From: Arthrobacter sp. 35W
GTDB lineage: Bacteria > Actinomycetota > Actinomycetes > Actinomycetales > Micrococcaceae
Length of the DNA: 64,000 nucleotides
Assembly (NCBI RefSeq): GCF_000482545.1
Contig: NZ_KI519454.1
Coordinates: forward strand, 2,330,954-2,394,953
Direction: 5' to 3'
Shown: positions 56,053-64,000 of the stretch, one piece after another
How the letters are laid out: the number at the start of each line of letters is the position of its first letter
How positions within the stretch are numbered: the first letter of the stretch is position 1
Position numbers and translations under genes: made by a program
Notes under the pieces: generated by a model
The model's database searches: none
The model's input: the letters and a program-made list of their open reading frames with translations, nothing else
Told to the model about the DNA's origin: nothing

Positions 56053-56676
56053 ATGAAGCTCCAAGTTGCTATCGACCTGCTCACCACCGAAGCCGCCCTC
56101 GAACTGGCCGGCCAGGTTGCCGAATACGTCGACATCATCGAACTGGGCACCCCGCTGATCAAGAGCGAAGGGCTGTCAGTCATTACCGCCATCAAGGCCG
56201 CCCACCCCGACAAGATTGTCTTTGCTGACCTGAAGACCATGGATGCCGGAGAGCTCGAAGCCGACATCGCCTTCAAGGCCGGCGCCGACCTGGTCACCGT
56301 GCTCGGTGCCGCCGACGATTCCACCATTGCCGGTGCCGTCAAGGCAGCCAAGGCCCACAACAAGGGCGTCGTCGTCGACCTCATCGGTGTGGAAGACAAG
56401 GTCACCCGTGCCAAGGAAGTCCGCGCCCTGGGTGCGAAGTTCGTCGAGATGCACGCCGGTCTGGACGAGCAGGCCAAGCCCGGCTTCGACCTGACCGGGC
56501 TGCTCCGTGCCGGTGCAGAGGCCCGCGTTCCGTTCTCCGTCGCCGGTGGCGTGAGCATCAAGACCATTGCCGCCGTCCAGCACGCCGGTGCCGATGTAGC
56601 TGTCGCCGGCGGCGCCATCTACGGTGCAGAGGACCCGGCCCTGGCAGCCAAGCTGCTCCGCGGCGCCATCGTCTAG
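56053..56676 (+). CDS. hxlA: 3-hexulose-6-phosphate synthase
   Basis: This 207-residue TIM-barrel aldolase condenses formaldehyde with ribulose-5-phosphate. The OMP-decarboxylase-superfamily residues are visible in KLQVAIDLLTTEAALELAGQV, VFADLKTMDAGELEADIAFKAGAD (the DxKxxD motif), VDLIGVEDKVTRAKEVRALGAKFVEMHAGLDEQA and FSVAGGVSI. It follows hxlB in one unit, with GAAAGAAGAA before the ATG. It serves assimilation or detoxification of formaldehyde, presumably from the island's monooxygenase. Confidence 0.96.
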   Translation: MKLQVAIDLLTTEAALELAGQVAEYVDIIELGTPLIKSEGLSVITAIKAAHPDKIVFADLKTMDAGELEADIAFKAGADLVTVLGAADDSTIAGAVKAAKAHNKGVVVDLIGVEDKVTRAKEVRALGAKFVEMHAGLDEQAKPGFDLTGLLRAGAEARVPFSVAGGVSIKTIAAVQHAGADVAVAGGAIYGAEDPALAAKLLRGAIV

Positions 56677-56799
56677 TCCCCGATTGACGGTGGCGCCCGC
56701 ACCCTTGACCAAGGGTCAATCTCCGCCCCGACCCCAATCCACGTGTTAAGCACGACCGCTTTTCCTCCACCCTTCCTTCAGCCTTTGGAGTCCTCTGCC

Positions 56800-57459
56800 A
56801 TGTCTAGCACTTCTGTTATTGACAACCCGGCCCTTGCCGTTGCCCCCCAAGCTCCCCCAGCCCCATCCGCTCCGCTCATCGGTCCGATGGCAGGGGCGCC
56901 GGGCATAGTCGGACTCCCCATGGCCATCGCCGGGGCGTTCGGTCTGGGTCTGGTCAACACCGGGTTCGTACCCGCCAGCGCAGCTGCCGCCGCCCTACCC
57001 ACCGTCATCGCGGCGTCTGCCATTGGTCTGCTGGTGGCAGCTGTCTGGGCCTGTGCGCTCGGCCAGAATGTGGCAGCTGGCATCTTCGTGTTGTTCTTCG
57101 GTTTTTTTGCCACCTATGGCGCGCTGTCACTCGGACTCATCAATGGGTGGTTGGGCATTCCCGCTGACCAGGTGGTAAACGCTCAAACACTCTGGCTGAC
57201 TTGTTGGCTGTTCATTTTCGTGATGCTCACTCTTGTGACACTGCGTCTGCCCTGGGGCAACGCCCTTATGCTCGTGTTCGTCGACATCGCCCTCGTCCTG
57301 CTCCTGATCGGCACCGTACAAGGCGACTCGGGCATGATCAACCTTGGAGGTTGGTTTACCTTCGCTTTTGTTGCCGTGGCCATCTATTTCTATGTCGACG
57401 TGATGTGGAGTCAGAGCGGCGGGCGTGGGCTGCCCCTCGGACGTCCGATCGTTCGCTGA
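56800..57459 (+). CDS. GPR1/FUN34/YaaH (SatP-like) membrane transporter
   Basis: This 219-residue protein has six predicted helices. The region GPMAGAPGIVGLPMAIAGAFGLGLVNTG matches the NPAPLGLxGF entry of the acetate/succinate channel family, and LGGWFTFAFVAVAIYFYVDV the last helix. The N-terminus (about 25 residues) is Ala/Pro-rich. The ATG at 56800 has TTTGGAG upstream. It follows hxlA on the same strand and ends at a strong terminator. Transport of a small acid such as acetate or formate is possible. Confidence 0.8.
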   Translation: MSSTSVIDNPALAVAPQAPPAPSAPLIGPMAGAPGIVGLPMAIAGAFGLGLVNTGFVPASAAAAALPTVIAASAIGLLVAAVWACALGQNVAAGIFVLFFGFFATYGALSLGLINGWLGIPADQVVNAQTLWLTCWLFIFVMLTLVTLRLPWGNALMLVFVDIALVLLLIGTVQGDSGMINLGGWFTFAFVAVAIYFYVDVMWSQSGGRGLPLGRPIVR

Positions 57460-57505
57460 GTAGTTCGGTCCCGAGTGGCGAGTGAGGCCACAACCCAGCA
57501 GGCCT

Positions 57506-57548
57506 CCGGTGTTCCCTCCCCCTGTGGGCGGGAACACCGGGGGTTTTT
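57506..57548 (+). terminator. Rho-independent terminator after hxlB-hxlA-transporter
   Basis: An 11-bp perfect stem (CCGGTGTTCCC / GGGAACACCGG) is followed by GGG and a run of five T. It lies about 50 bp after the transporter gene and closes the C1 unit. Confidence 0.93.
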
Positions 57549-57697
57549 CTGCTTGATGCGGGCTTCCATCAGCGGCCGACCGCATTTTCAATGCCAGGCC
57601 AGCCCACAAGCCCAGCGGAGGCGGTCGGGCTGGGTTCTGTTCAGAATGTCCCTCATCGTCCAGGCCGGAGCGCAGCGGCGCCGCGCCGTCGAACTTT

Positions 57698-58021
57698 GTG
57701 CACCAGCGTGGTGCACCAGATTCCGTGCCCGCCCAACAGCTCGCGAAGGACCCCCGCACCTTTGACTTCCCCGGCCACTCAGGCGAAGCCGCCGAACGCG
57801 GCCTGGAGCACTCCTTCATGGACCGCATCGTCGAGACCCTGCGCGAGCCCGGACCCGGGTTTGCCGTCGCGGGCCGGCAGGTGCACTTCGACGGCGGCGA
57901 CGACTTCTACCTCGGTCTGACCTTCTTCCACATCAGGCACCTGCAGTTCTACATCGCCCTGGTCGATGGCAAGCTCCGCCGGCCTCCCGGGCGTAGGCTG
58001 GATGCACGGGATTTTCCATGA
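57698..58021 (+). pseudogene. Truncated YhcG/DUF1016-like PD-(D/E)XK nuclease fragment
   Basis: The reading AKDPRTFDFPGHSGEAAERGLEHSFMDRIVETLREPGPGFAVAGRQVHFDGGDDFYLGLTFFHIRHLQFYIAL matches the C-terminal nuclease domain of YhcG-type proteins, which normally read GGEDFYIDLLFYHRRLRCLVVIELK. The catalytic Asp (here Gly) and the Glu-x-Lys (here VDGK) are lost, and the N-terminal half is missing. It ends at the start of the phosphoribosyltransferase gene. It marks the right edge of the island. Confidence 0.65.
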
Positions 58022-58668
58022 CGACGCGCATCTATGCGGACCGGACGGACGCGGCACGGGCATTGGCCCGCCCTCTGGGCGGGTACACGCGGATGCCCGG
58101 CACCATGGTTCTGGGCCTGGCCCGCGGCGGAGTCCCCGTGGCCGCTGTGCTGGCCCGGCGCCTGGGACTTCCCTACGGGGCGTTGGTAGTGCGCAAGCTT
58201 GGCGTCCCCGGACATGGGGAGACGGCCTTCGGTGCCTTGGCCATTCTGGATGGGACCGTCGCCACCTGGCTCAACAAACCCTTTGAGCAACGGCTGCTGA
58301 GCGGTGGCTGCACGGCTGCCGAGCTCGACGCCGTCGCGGTGCGGGAGCGGGCGGAGCTGCTGGCCCGGGCGGCCCGGTATCCGGCCCCGGTGCTGCCGCC
58401 CGCGCCGGCCACGCTGATCCTCGCCGACGACGGACTCGCCACGGGAGCCACCATGTGCGCCGCTGTTCTGGCGATCCGCGGCGCCCATCCTGCCACCATC
58501 GTGGCTGCCGCCCCCGTCGGGTCCTGGGACGCCATCGAGGAGGTCCGGACGCTGGCGGACAAGGTGGTCTGCCCGCTGGTGCCGCCCCGGTTCAACGCCG
58601 TCGGCAGCTTCTACAGGGACTTTGGCCAAACGTCCGACGCCGAGGTGCTGGCGCTGCTGGGTGCCTGA
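58018..58668 (+). CDS. Phosphoribosyltransferase family protein
   Basis: This 216-residue protein has the PRTase fold. MVLGLARGGVPVAAVLARRLGLPYGALVVRKLGVPGHGE carries the pyrophosphate loop, and LILADDGLATGATMCAAV is the PRPP-binding motif. It is of the type often found as a stand-alone putative phosphoribosyltransferase in actinobacteria, sometimes near dienelactone-hydrolase-like genes. The substrate base is unknown. Its last 58 bp overlap, antiparallel, the end of the FUSC-type gene. Confidence 0.88.
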   Translation: MTTRIYADRTDAARALARPLGGYTRMPGTMVLGLARGGVPVAAVLARRLGLPYGALVVRKLGVPGHGETAFGALAILDGTVATWLNKPFEQRLLSGGCTAAELDAVAVRERAELLARAARYPAPVLPPAPATLILADDGLATGATMCAAVLAIRGAHPATIVAAAPVGSWDAIEEVRTLADKVVCPLVPPRFNAVGSFYRDFGQTSDAEVLALLGA

Positions 58669-59729
58669 GGCCGCCGCCTCTGCCGCCGGACCAGGACGAC
58701 GGCGGCAATGCCCACCACGGCGCCGATGACGGTCTCCGCCCCGCGGTCCACCACCAGCCGCACGGGGTCGACGGGCATCGCCAGCTGCGCCATCAACAGA
58801 ATCACAGGCGTAAAGAAGACCATGGCCAGCCCGTAGTGGCGCAGCATGAACATCTCGGTGGGGAACTGGCACAACACGACGATGGCGGCGAGCACCAGCG
58901 CCTCGCGGCCCGGGAAGTATTGCATGGGTGACAGCGGCCCCGGGAACAAGATGAGGGCCACCACCGCCAGGCCCAGGAACGTCCCCACGATGCGGTGGAT
59001 GCCGCGGTGCACGCTGCTGGGCATATCGGCCCCGGCGAGTGGAACGGCCGCAGCAGCCATGGCCCAATGCGGGTGTCCGATGCCGCTCAGCACGGCGACG
59101 ACCCCTGCCACGCCCACCGCCGCCAGATGCCGTCCGGCATGGACCATGGCGTCGCGCCGCATCCCCTCGGTCCACGGCACCCGGACGCGGACGGCGCCCG
59201 GCGACCAGGCCCGCGAGCGCAGCCAGCCGCTGAAACCGACCAGCACGGAGAAGGCGGCCGATCCGGCGCAGATCAGCACCACCTGGTACAGGGGGATGGT
59301 GACCGGAACCGAGGCGCAGGCCCCGAGGGCCAGGATCCCAAAGAACGGCCCGTTGGGGCGCAGCTGGACCTTGTCGCAGAAGAGCGAGCCCAGCGTGGCG
59401 AAGGCCGTTTGGACGGCAACAAGCCACCACGGGCCAAGGTGCAGGACGGAGAGGGTGCTGCCAATGGTGACGGCGGCCAGCAGGAACAAGCCAGCCTGGA
59501 TCTGGTGCGGCAGGCGCAGCTGGTGGGGTTCGGTGCGGCCGTACATGCCGGTGAAGGCACCGAGCACGGCGTAGATGACCAGCTCGGGGTGCCCGAGGGC
59601 CACCAGCACCATGGACGGGACAGCGATGCCCAGGGCGACGCGGAACGCGGGGCGGTGGTCCCCCGCCAGCGGGCTGATGCTGTTCAGGCTTCGGACATGC
59701 CCCATCATCGTCTGCACGTCCACCACCAC
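58611..59729 (-). CDS. FUSC family / aromatic-acid-exporter-like membrane protein
   Basis: This 372-residue protein has two clusters of hydrophobic helices (about residues 30-165 and 215-350). The FUSC_2-type segments PAFRVALGIAVPSMVLVALGHPELVIYAVLGAFTGMYG and HWAMAAAAVPLAGADMPSSVHRGIHRIVGTFLGLAV are present. Related proteins (YccS, AaeB) export aromatic or weak acids. GTG at 59729 is the longest start and ATG at 59708 is an alternative; neither has a strong ribosome-binding site. Confidence 0.8.
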   Translation of the reverse strand: MVVDVQTMMGHVRSLNSISPLAGDHRPAFRVALGIAVPSMVLVALGHPELVIYAVLGAFTGMYGRTEPHQLRLPHQIQAGLFLLAAVTIGSTLSVLHLGPWWLVAVQTAFATLGSLFCDKVQLRPNGPFFGILALGACASVPVTIPLYQVVLICAGSAAFSVLVGFSGWLRSRAWSPGAVRVRVPWTEGMRRDAMVHAGRHLAAVGVAGVVAVLSGIGHPHWAMAAAAVPLAGADMPSSVHRGIHRIVGTFLGLAVVALILFPGPLSPMQYFPGREALVLAAIVVLCQFPTEMFMLRHYGLAMVFFTPVILLMAQLAMPVDPVRLVVDRGAETVIGAVVGIAAVVLVRRQRRRPQAPSSASTSASDVWPKSL

Positions 59730-59789
59730 CTATCTACCAACCGTCCTTTGGAATTTACCAAGACGGCCGGATTGCGGCCATAATGCCCG

Positions 59790-60356
59790 TCACACCACGA
59801 AAGATGAGCGCAGCAGCACGCCTTCTCCCCCGGTGAACTCCACGCCGTGGAAGCGCGGCCCGCGGGCCACCTCAACGAACCCGAATTCTGCATGCAGGGC
59901 CAGCGAGGCCTGGTTGGCGGCATTCACGAAGTACCAGGCGTCGACGGCGGTTCCCGGGCCGCCGGGCCGGCCGTCGGATTGTGCGGCGATCCATTCGAGC
60001 CGGTGGGCCGTCAGGGCCCGGCCCAGCGACATCCGGCGGTGGGCCGGCAGGACTGTGCATCCGGCCAGGTAGAAGCCCTCCGGGGAGACGCCGTCATCGA
60101 CCTTCGCCAACCACGACGCTTTGGCGTACGCCACGGGAACTGCATCGGCGCAGGCGACGAAGACTGCGGACCGCGGCCTCAGCAGCGCCTGTTCCATGGC
60201 CGTCCGCCACAAGTCCATGTTTCCCCCGCGGACGGCAGCCTCAATGCCGGCCAGGGCACCGGTGTCATCCAGATCTGCGGGACGGAGGACGACGCCGGGC
60301 GGCAGGGCCGCGGAGGAGGAACCTGGCTGGTACGGGGCAAAGAAGGATGCGCTCAC
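59790..60356 (-). CDS. GNAT-type N-acetyltransferase
   Basis: This 188-residue protein has the GNAT order: an N-terminal VVLRPADLDDTGALAGIEAAV, a central strand and the acetyl-CoA loop VLPAHRRMSLGRALTAHRLEW, then WYFVNAANQASLALHAEFGFVEVAR. The substrate is unknown. Its start overlaps the stop of the GntR regulator gene (ATGA at 60353-60356), so the two are coupled. Confidence 0.82.
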   Translation of the reverse strand: MSASFFAPYQPGSSSAALPPGVVLRPADLDDTGALAGIEAAVRGGNMDLWRTAMEQALLRPRSAVFVACADAVPVAYAKASWLAKVDDGVSPEGFYLAGCTVLPAHRRMSLGRALTAHRLEWIAAQSDGRPGGPGTAVDAWYFVNAANQASLALHAEFGFVEVARGPRFHGVEFTGGEGVLLRSSFVV

Positions 60357-61096
60357 GCGCCGGGCGCTCCCCCGGGCTCTGCACTACCGACCATCGCCGT
60401 GGCCATCTCGTCCCCGGCCTGCGTGACAATGCCACGCATCGCGGCCTCGGCCTCAGCGGCCATGCCGCGCTGGATGGCGTCCGCCACCACGTAGTGCAGG
60501 TGCCGGGCCTCCTGCCGGGGCTTGTCGGGCATCAGCCCGTGGTGCGTCCTGCCGGCCAGCACCTCGGCGACGGCGGAGTCCAGATGCGAGAGCATCTCAT
60601 TGCCCGAGGCCTGCAGGATCAGGGAATGGAACTCGATGTCCAGCGCAAGGAATGCCTCCAGATCTCCGGCGTTGCCGGTGGCGACGAGCTCACCGGCGAT
60701 CTTCATCAGCCGCCTGCCGTCGGCCACGGAAATCGCCCGGGCCGCCAACCCTGCCGCCAGCGGTTCGACGGCGGAGCGGAGCTGGGTCAGGGACTGCAAT
60801 TGCGCCTGGCGGTTGGCGCCCGCCAGCCGCCAGCGGATCAGCTGCGGATCAAAGACATTCCAGCTCGAGGACCCCAGGATGGAAACCCCCACATTGCGGC
60901 GCGAGGCAACCATGCCCAGCGTTTCCAGCACGCGGAGCCCCTCGCGCACCACCGAGCGGGAGCTGGCAAACCGCTCCTCCAATTCCTCGGATTTGAGCAC
61001 CTCTCCCTCAGGCAGCTCCCCCGCGGTGATCTGCTGCCCCATCATCTCGACAAATCTGTTGTGGCGGCTGTGCACCTTTGCCGGCATCGTTGCCAT
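60353..61096 (-). CDS. GntR/FadR-family regulator of gluconate genes
   Basis: This 247-residue protein has a winged helix (GEVLKSEELEERFASSRSVVREGLRVLETLGMVASRRNVGVSI) and an FCD ligand domain with the metal-site histidines in LDIEFHSLIL and RHLHYVVADAI. The start MATMPAK at 61096 is chosen over the longer reading. It is divergent from the gluconate permease and kinase genes, which makes it the likely gluconate-responsive repressor. Confidence 0.88.
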   Translation of the reverse strand: MATMPAKVHSRHNRFVEMMGQQITAGELPEGEVLKSEELEERFASSRSVVREGLRVLETLGMVASRRNVGVSILGSSSWNVFDPQLIRWRLAGANRQAQLQSLTQLRSAVEPLAAGLAARAISVADGRRLMKIAGELVATGNAGDLEAFLALDIEFHSLILQASGNEMLSHLDSAVAEVLAGRTHHGLMPDKPRQEARHLHYVVADAIQRGMAAEAEAAMRGIVTQAGDEMATAMVGSAEPGGAPGA

Positions 61097-61339
61097 GGCC
61101 ACCCTTTCCCGGCGCTGCACCGGATCGCTGTTCAAGGCCCCCATCCTATCGCCGGACCGGACTTCATCCGATGACTTCCCTGTGATCCAGGCCATAAATA
61201 GGCCTTACTCGTCACATTGCTTGAATAAATCATATTTACTCCGTAATCTTGCCCACACAAGTCTTTACGGAGCAGTCTGCCAACGTGGCCGGACGCTCCG
61301 AGCCATCTCTCTGGCTCCAGACCAGCTAAGGATCCATTC

Positions 61340-62746
61340 GTGAAACCATTCGATACGTTGACTGCGGCGTCGGAGCCGTGGTCAACCCATGACACCCAAT
61401 TGGTGGTCGTGGCAGCCATCGGCATCGCCCTGATTGTCCTGCTGATCGTCAAGGCAAAGATGCACCCGTTCCTGTCACTCATCCTCGGGTCGGCCTTTGT
61501 GGGCATCGCCTCCGGTGTTGAGCTCGGCAAAGTCGTCAAGAACTTTGAAACCGGCGTCGGCTCGGTGCTGCAGGAAGTCGGCCTGCTCATCGCCCTGGGC
61601 GCCATGCTGGGCAAGCTGCTGGCGGATTCCGGCGGCGCGAACCGCGTGGTGGACACCTTGCTCGCCAAGGTGTCCGGCGCTGCCGTCCCTTGGGCCATGG
61701 CCCTGGTTGCCGTGATCATCGGGCTCCCGATGTTCTTTGAAATCGGCCTGGTGCTGCTGCTGCCGGTGATCGTCCTGGTCGCACAGCGTTCCGGCACCAA
61801 GCTGATGCGCATCGCCATCCCTGCACTGGCCGGATTGTCCGTCCTGCACGGCCTCGTACCCCCGCACCCCGGACCCTTGATTGCCATCTCGGCGCTGAAC
61901 GCCGATCTCGGCATCACCCTGGCCCTGGGCCTGCTGGTTGCCGTGCCCACCGTCATCATCTGTGGACCGCTGTTCTCCATCCTGGCCGCCAAGTGGGTGC
62001 CCGTGGGCGCCCCCAAGCTCGCCGGGGGTGTGGACACCACCCACACAGGTGCCGATCCGGACGTCAAGCGCCAGCCCTCGTTCCTGGTGACAGTGCTGAC
62101 CATCATCTTCCCGGTGGTGCTCATGCTCACCAAGGCGCTGGTGGACATCATCTACCCCGATGCGGCAAACCCGCCCGCCGTCCGCGTCTTCTTTGACTTC
62201 ATCGGCCAGCCGCTGGTCGCCATGACCCTGGCCGTGCTGCTGGCCCTCGTCACCTTCGGCTACGCCGTCGGGCTGAGGGGCTACAAGCTCAGCACCAAGA
62301 TTGGTGACAGCGTGGGCCCGATTGCCGCCGTCATCCTCATCGTGGGAGCCGGCGGAGGCTTCAAGCAGACGCTGATCGGCGCCGGCGTGGGAGATGCCGT
62401 GGCCAAATGGGCCACCGGCGCCAACCTCTCCGTGCTGCTGCTGGGCTACCTGATCGCCGTCGCCCTGCGCTTGGCCACGGGCTCTGCCACGGTGGCCACC
62501 ATCACCGCCGCGGGCATTGTGGCTCCGCTGGCATTGGGCCTCCCGCCGACCCATCTGGCCCTGCTCGCGCTGGCCGTCGGTGCCGGCTCACTGTTCCTCT
62601 CGCACGTCAACGACGCCGGCTTCTGGCTCGTCAAGGAGCTCTTCGGGTTGACCGTCGGGCAGACCTTCAAGACGTGGTCCGTGATGGAAACGGCCATCTC
62701 GGTGGTCGGCTTCGGTTTCGTCATGTTGCTTTCGGTGGTGATCTAG
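61340..62746 (+). CDS. gntP: Gluconate:H+ symporter
   Basis: This 468-residue membrane protein of the GntP family has about 12-14 helices. It contains FLSLILGSAFVGIASGVELGKVVKNFETGVGSVL, VIIGLPMFFEIGLVLLLPVI, GLSVLHGLVPPHPGPL and FLSHVNDAGFWLVKELFGLTVGQT, all strongly conserved. It starts at a GTG. The kinase start follows its stop codon with no gap, so the pair is an operon. Confidence 0.95.
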   Translation: MKPFDTLTAASEPWSTHDTQLVVVAAIGIALIVLLIVKAKMHPFLSLILGSAFVGIASGVELGKVVKNFETGVGSVLQEVGLLIALGAMLGKLLADSGGANRVVDTLLAKVSGAAVPWAMALVAVIIGLPMFFEIGLVLLLPVIVLVAQRSGTKLMRIAIPALAGLSVLHGLVPPHPGPLIAISALNADLGITLALGLLVAVPTVIICGPLFSILAAKWVPVGAPKLAGGVDTTHTGADPDVKRQPSFLVTVLTIIFPVVLMLTKALVDIIYPDAANPPAVRVFFDFIGQPLVAMTLAVLLALVTFGYAVGLRGYKLSTKIGDSVGPIAAVILIVGAGGGFKQTLIGAGVGDAVAKWATGANLSVLLLGYLIAVALRLATGSATVATITAAGIVAPLALGLPPTHLALLALAVGAGSLFLSHVNDAGFWLVKELFGLTVGQTFKTWSVMETAISVVGFGFVMLLSVVI

Positions 62747-63334
62747 GTGGCCGTTGTCGACAGCTCCGGGCAGCAGCCCGTTCTCGTGATCATGGGAGTC
62801 TCCGGCTCCGGCAAATCGACGGTGGCAGGGATCCTGGCCGGCCAGCTCGGCTGGGACCTGGAGGAGGGCGACGATCTCCACCCCGCGGAAAACGTGGAGA
62901 AGATGGCCGCTGGACACCCGCTCACCGACGAGGACAGGTGGCCGTGGCTGGACACCATTTCCTCGTGGATCATTGAGCACACCATGGCCGGCATCCCCGG
63001 CGTCATCACCTGCTCCGCCTTGAAAAAGGTCTACCGGGACCGGCTGCGGGAGAAGAACGTAGTCTTCGTGCTTCTCTCCGGTTCCAAGGACCAGATCTCG
63101 CGCCGGCTCACGGCGCGCCTGGACCATTTCATGCCGCCAACGCTCCTGGATTCGCAGATCTCCACGCTGGAGCCCCCGGGACCGGAGGAGAACAGCATCG
63201 TGATCGACGTCGGACGCACCCCCGCCGAGGAGGCCGCCGAGGTGGTCCGCCGGCTCGGGCTGACCCCCGTGTCGGGGTCCACCACGCTGGGCCACCCGCA
63301 CCCCGGGAGTTCGACGGCGGCGCCGCAGGACTGA
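62747..63334 (+). CDS. gntK: Gluconokinase
   Basis: This 195-residue P-loop kinase phosphorylates gluconate to 6-phosphogluconate. The P-loop reads IMGVSGSGKST, and LEEGDDLHPAENVEKMAAGHPLTDEDRWPWLD and TCSALKKVYRDRLRE are typical family blocks. GTG at 62747 follows directly after the gntP stop. With gntP and the FadR-type regulator it makes a complete gluconate uptake unit feeding the pentose phosphate pathway. Confidence 0.95.
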   Translation: MAVVDSSGQQPVLVIMGVSGSGKSTVAGILAGQLGWDLEEGDDLHPAENVEKMAAGHPLTDEDRWPWLDTISSWIIEHTMAGIPGVITCSALKKVYRDRLREKNVVFVLLSGSKDQISRRLTARLDHFMPPTLLDSQISTLEPPGPEENSIVIDVGRTPAEEAAEVVRRLGLTPVSGSTTLGHPHPGSSTAAPQD

Positions 63335-63357
63335 CCCGGCGTCAACCGGATCGCATG

Positions 63358-63401
63358 CAGAAGGCCCCCGGCACGGACGATTCCGTGCCGGGGGCCTTCT
63401 G
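63358..63401. terminator. Bidirectional hairpin terminator between gntK and the small membrane gene
   Basis: A 19-bp perfect stem (CAGAAGGCCCCCGGCACGG and its complement) with a 6-nt loop lies between two convergent genes. It lacks a clear T run but is positioned to end both transcripts. Confidence 0.85.
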
Positions 63402-63419
63402 CGTCAGGGCCAGGCTGCT

Positions 63420-63662
63420 CTAAGCCTCGGCGGTCCGGGCAGAGCAGCGGAGCACGTGGATCGTCAGCCCCAGGCTGACGGCAAAGCTCAGCCCCAGCGC
63501 GGCGAACCCTGAAACGACGGCGACGTAGTAGCTGGCGGGATCATCCACCAGATCCACCACGGGCTCCATGTAGAACCAGATGGTTCCGGCCGCAGCGACA
63601 CCAAGTACGGCTGTCAACGCCGTGGCCAGCCATGCCGCAGCAACAAGGACAATAGGCTTCAT
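63420..63662 (-). CDS. Small membrane protein (80 aa)
   Basis: This small protein has two predicted membrane helices (IVLVAAAWLATALTAVLGVAAAG and YYVAVVSGFAALGLSFAVSLGLTIHVL) joined by an acidic loop. The start at 63662 has GGGGGAG upstream; the longer in-frame reading has no such site. No family is recognised. Confidence 0.65.
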   Translation of the reverse strand: MKPIVLVAAAWLATALTAVLGVAAAGTIWFYMEPVVDLVDDPASYYVAVVSGFAALGLSFAVSLGLTIHVLRCSARTAEA

Positions 63663-63744
63663 TGACTCCCCCAAAGATTCAACGCGCCGCACATGCCACG
63701 GCAGTTGCTGCGAGTCTAGCCGTCGAAGAGCCCCAACCGCCCCG

Positions 63745-64000
63745 TCAGCGCCTGCGCAGCACCAGCGTCGTCACGGCGCCCAGGATGAACAGCAGGCCGG
63801 CCGCAGCCACAGGAACGAGCAGGGCGCTGTGGTAGCCCGAATCCTGCGCCACGGAGCCGGCAATGGCCGCACCAAGTGCCGTGCCGGCCACGATGCCGCT
63901 TGCCAGCGCCGTCATCACGGTGCCCATCCAACGCGCCGGGGCCACCATGCCGCCGATGCTGAAGATGGTGACCATGGTGGGCCCCACAGAGAGGCCGAGG
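63745..64000 (-). CDS. MFS transporter, C-terminal part (5' end outside window)
   Basis: The last about 84 residues of a major facilitator protein lie here: VGPTMVTIFSIGGMVAPARWMGTVMTALASGIVAGTALGAAIAGSVAQDSGYHSALLVPVAAAGLLFILGAVTTLVLRRR. This is the typical end of an exporter with the GxxxG-rich helix 11 and a basic tail. The N-terminal part is beyond base 64000. Confidence 0.8.
   Translation of the reverse strand, partial: LGLSVGPTMVTIFSIGGMVAPARWMGTVMTALASGIVAGTALGAAIAGSVAQDSGYHSALLVPVAAAGLLFILGAVTTLVLRRR

Overview
This 64 kb window is high-GC, densely coded chromosomal DNA. Gene content and gene style point to a Micrococcaceae-type actinobacterium, most likely Arthrobacter or a close relative. 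The clues are malate:quinone oxidoreductase, an actinobacterial-type glucose-6-phosphate isomerase, an NrtR-controlled nad operon, many lipobox solute-binding proteins, frequent 4-nt ATGA start/stop overlaps and GTG starts. The genus is an inference; no rRNA is present to confirm it.

Layout. 1-9.6 kb: a minus-strand oligopeptide ABC operon (double ATPase, two permeases, lipoprotein) is divergent from a ROK regulator, an M81/MlrC-type peptidase and CutC, followed by a BCP peroxiredoxin. 9.7-17.7 kb: tRNA-Leu(UAG) with a terminator, a second peptide-binding lipoprotein, mqo, an orphan RND exporter, and a nuclease-like gene bracketed by two copies of a palindromic repeat. 17.8-22.9 kb: a frameshifted MFS gene divergent from a luciferase-like oxidoreductase/MarR pair, then an SDR and a lipoprotein. 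23.1-29.3 kb: an overlapping HAD-PhnD-PhnC-PhnE-PhnE-metallophosphoesterase-RpiR operon behind a candidate Pho box. 29.4-38.4 kb: FAH-family enzyme, GtrA protein, the nrtR-nadA-nadB-nadC-nadS operon with a 29-bp palindromic operator, and an amino-acid permease.

39.4-58.0 kb is an accessory island with visibly lower GC in its middle and several decayed genes (zwf fragment, ISL3/IS982/IS5-like transposase remnants, GH15 pseudogene, YhcG-like nuclease fragment). Its intact genes suggest a C1 theme. They are a flavin reductase, a DmoA/NtaA-family FMNH2-dependent monooxygenase, a stand-alone riboflavin kinase that could supply FMN, an ABM protein, an MFS transporter and an unusual LuxR/AAA regulator. 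They also include hxlB plus hxlA, the two formaldehyde-fixing enzymes of the ribulose monophosphate pathway, and pgi. A reasonable hypothesis is oxidative demethylation of a methylated substrate, such as dimethyl sulfide, with the formaldehyde captured as hexulose phosphate. A diverged direct repeat of about 204 bp (about 85% identical by hand alignment) lies upstream of pgi and again upstream of a MaoC-like gene, framing the 13 kb core.

58.0-64 kb returns to ordinary chromosomal genes: a phosphoribosyltransferase, an FUSC-type membrane protein, a GNAT enzyme, the gluconate regulator/permease/kinase set, a small membrane protein and the end of an MFS gene.
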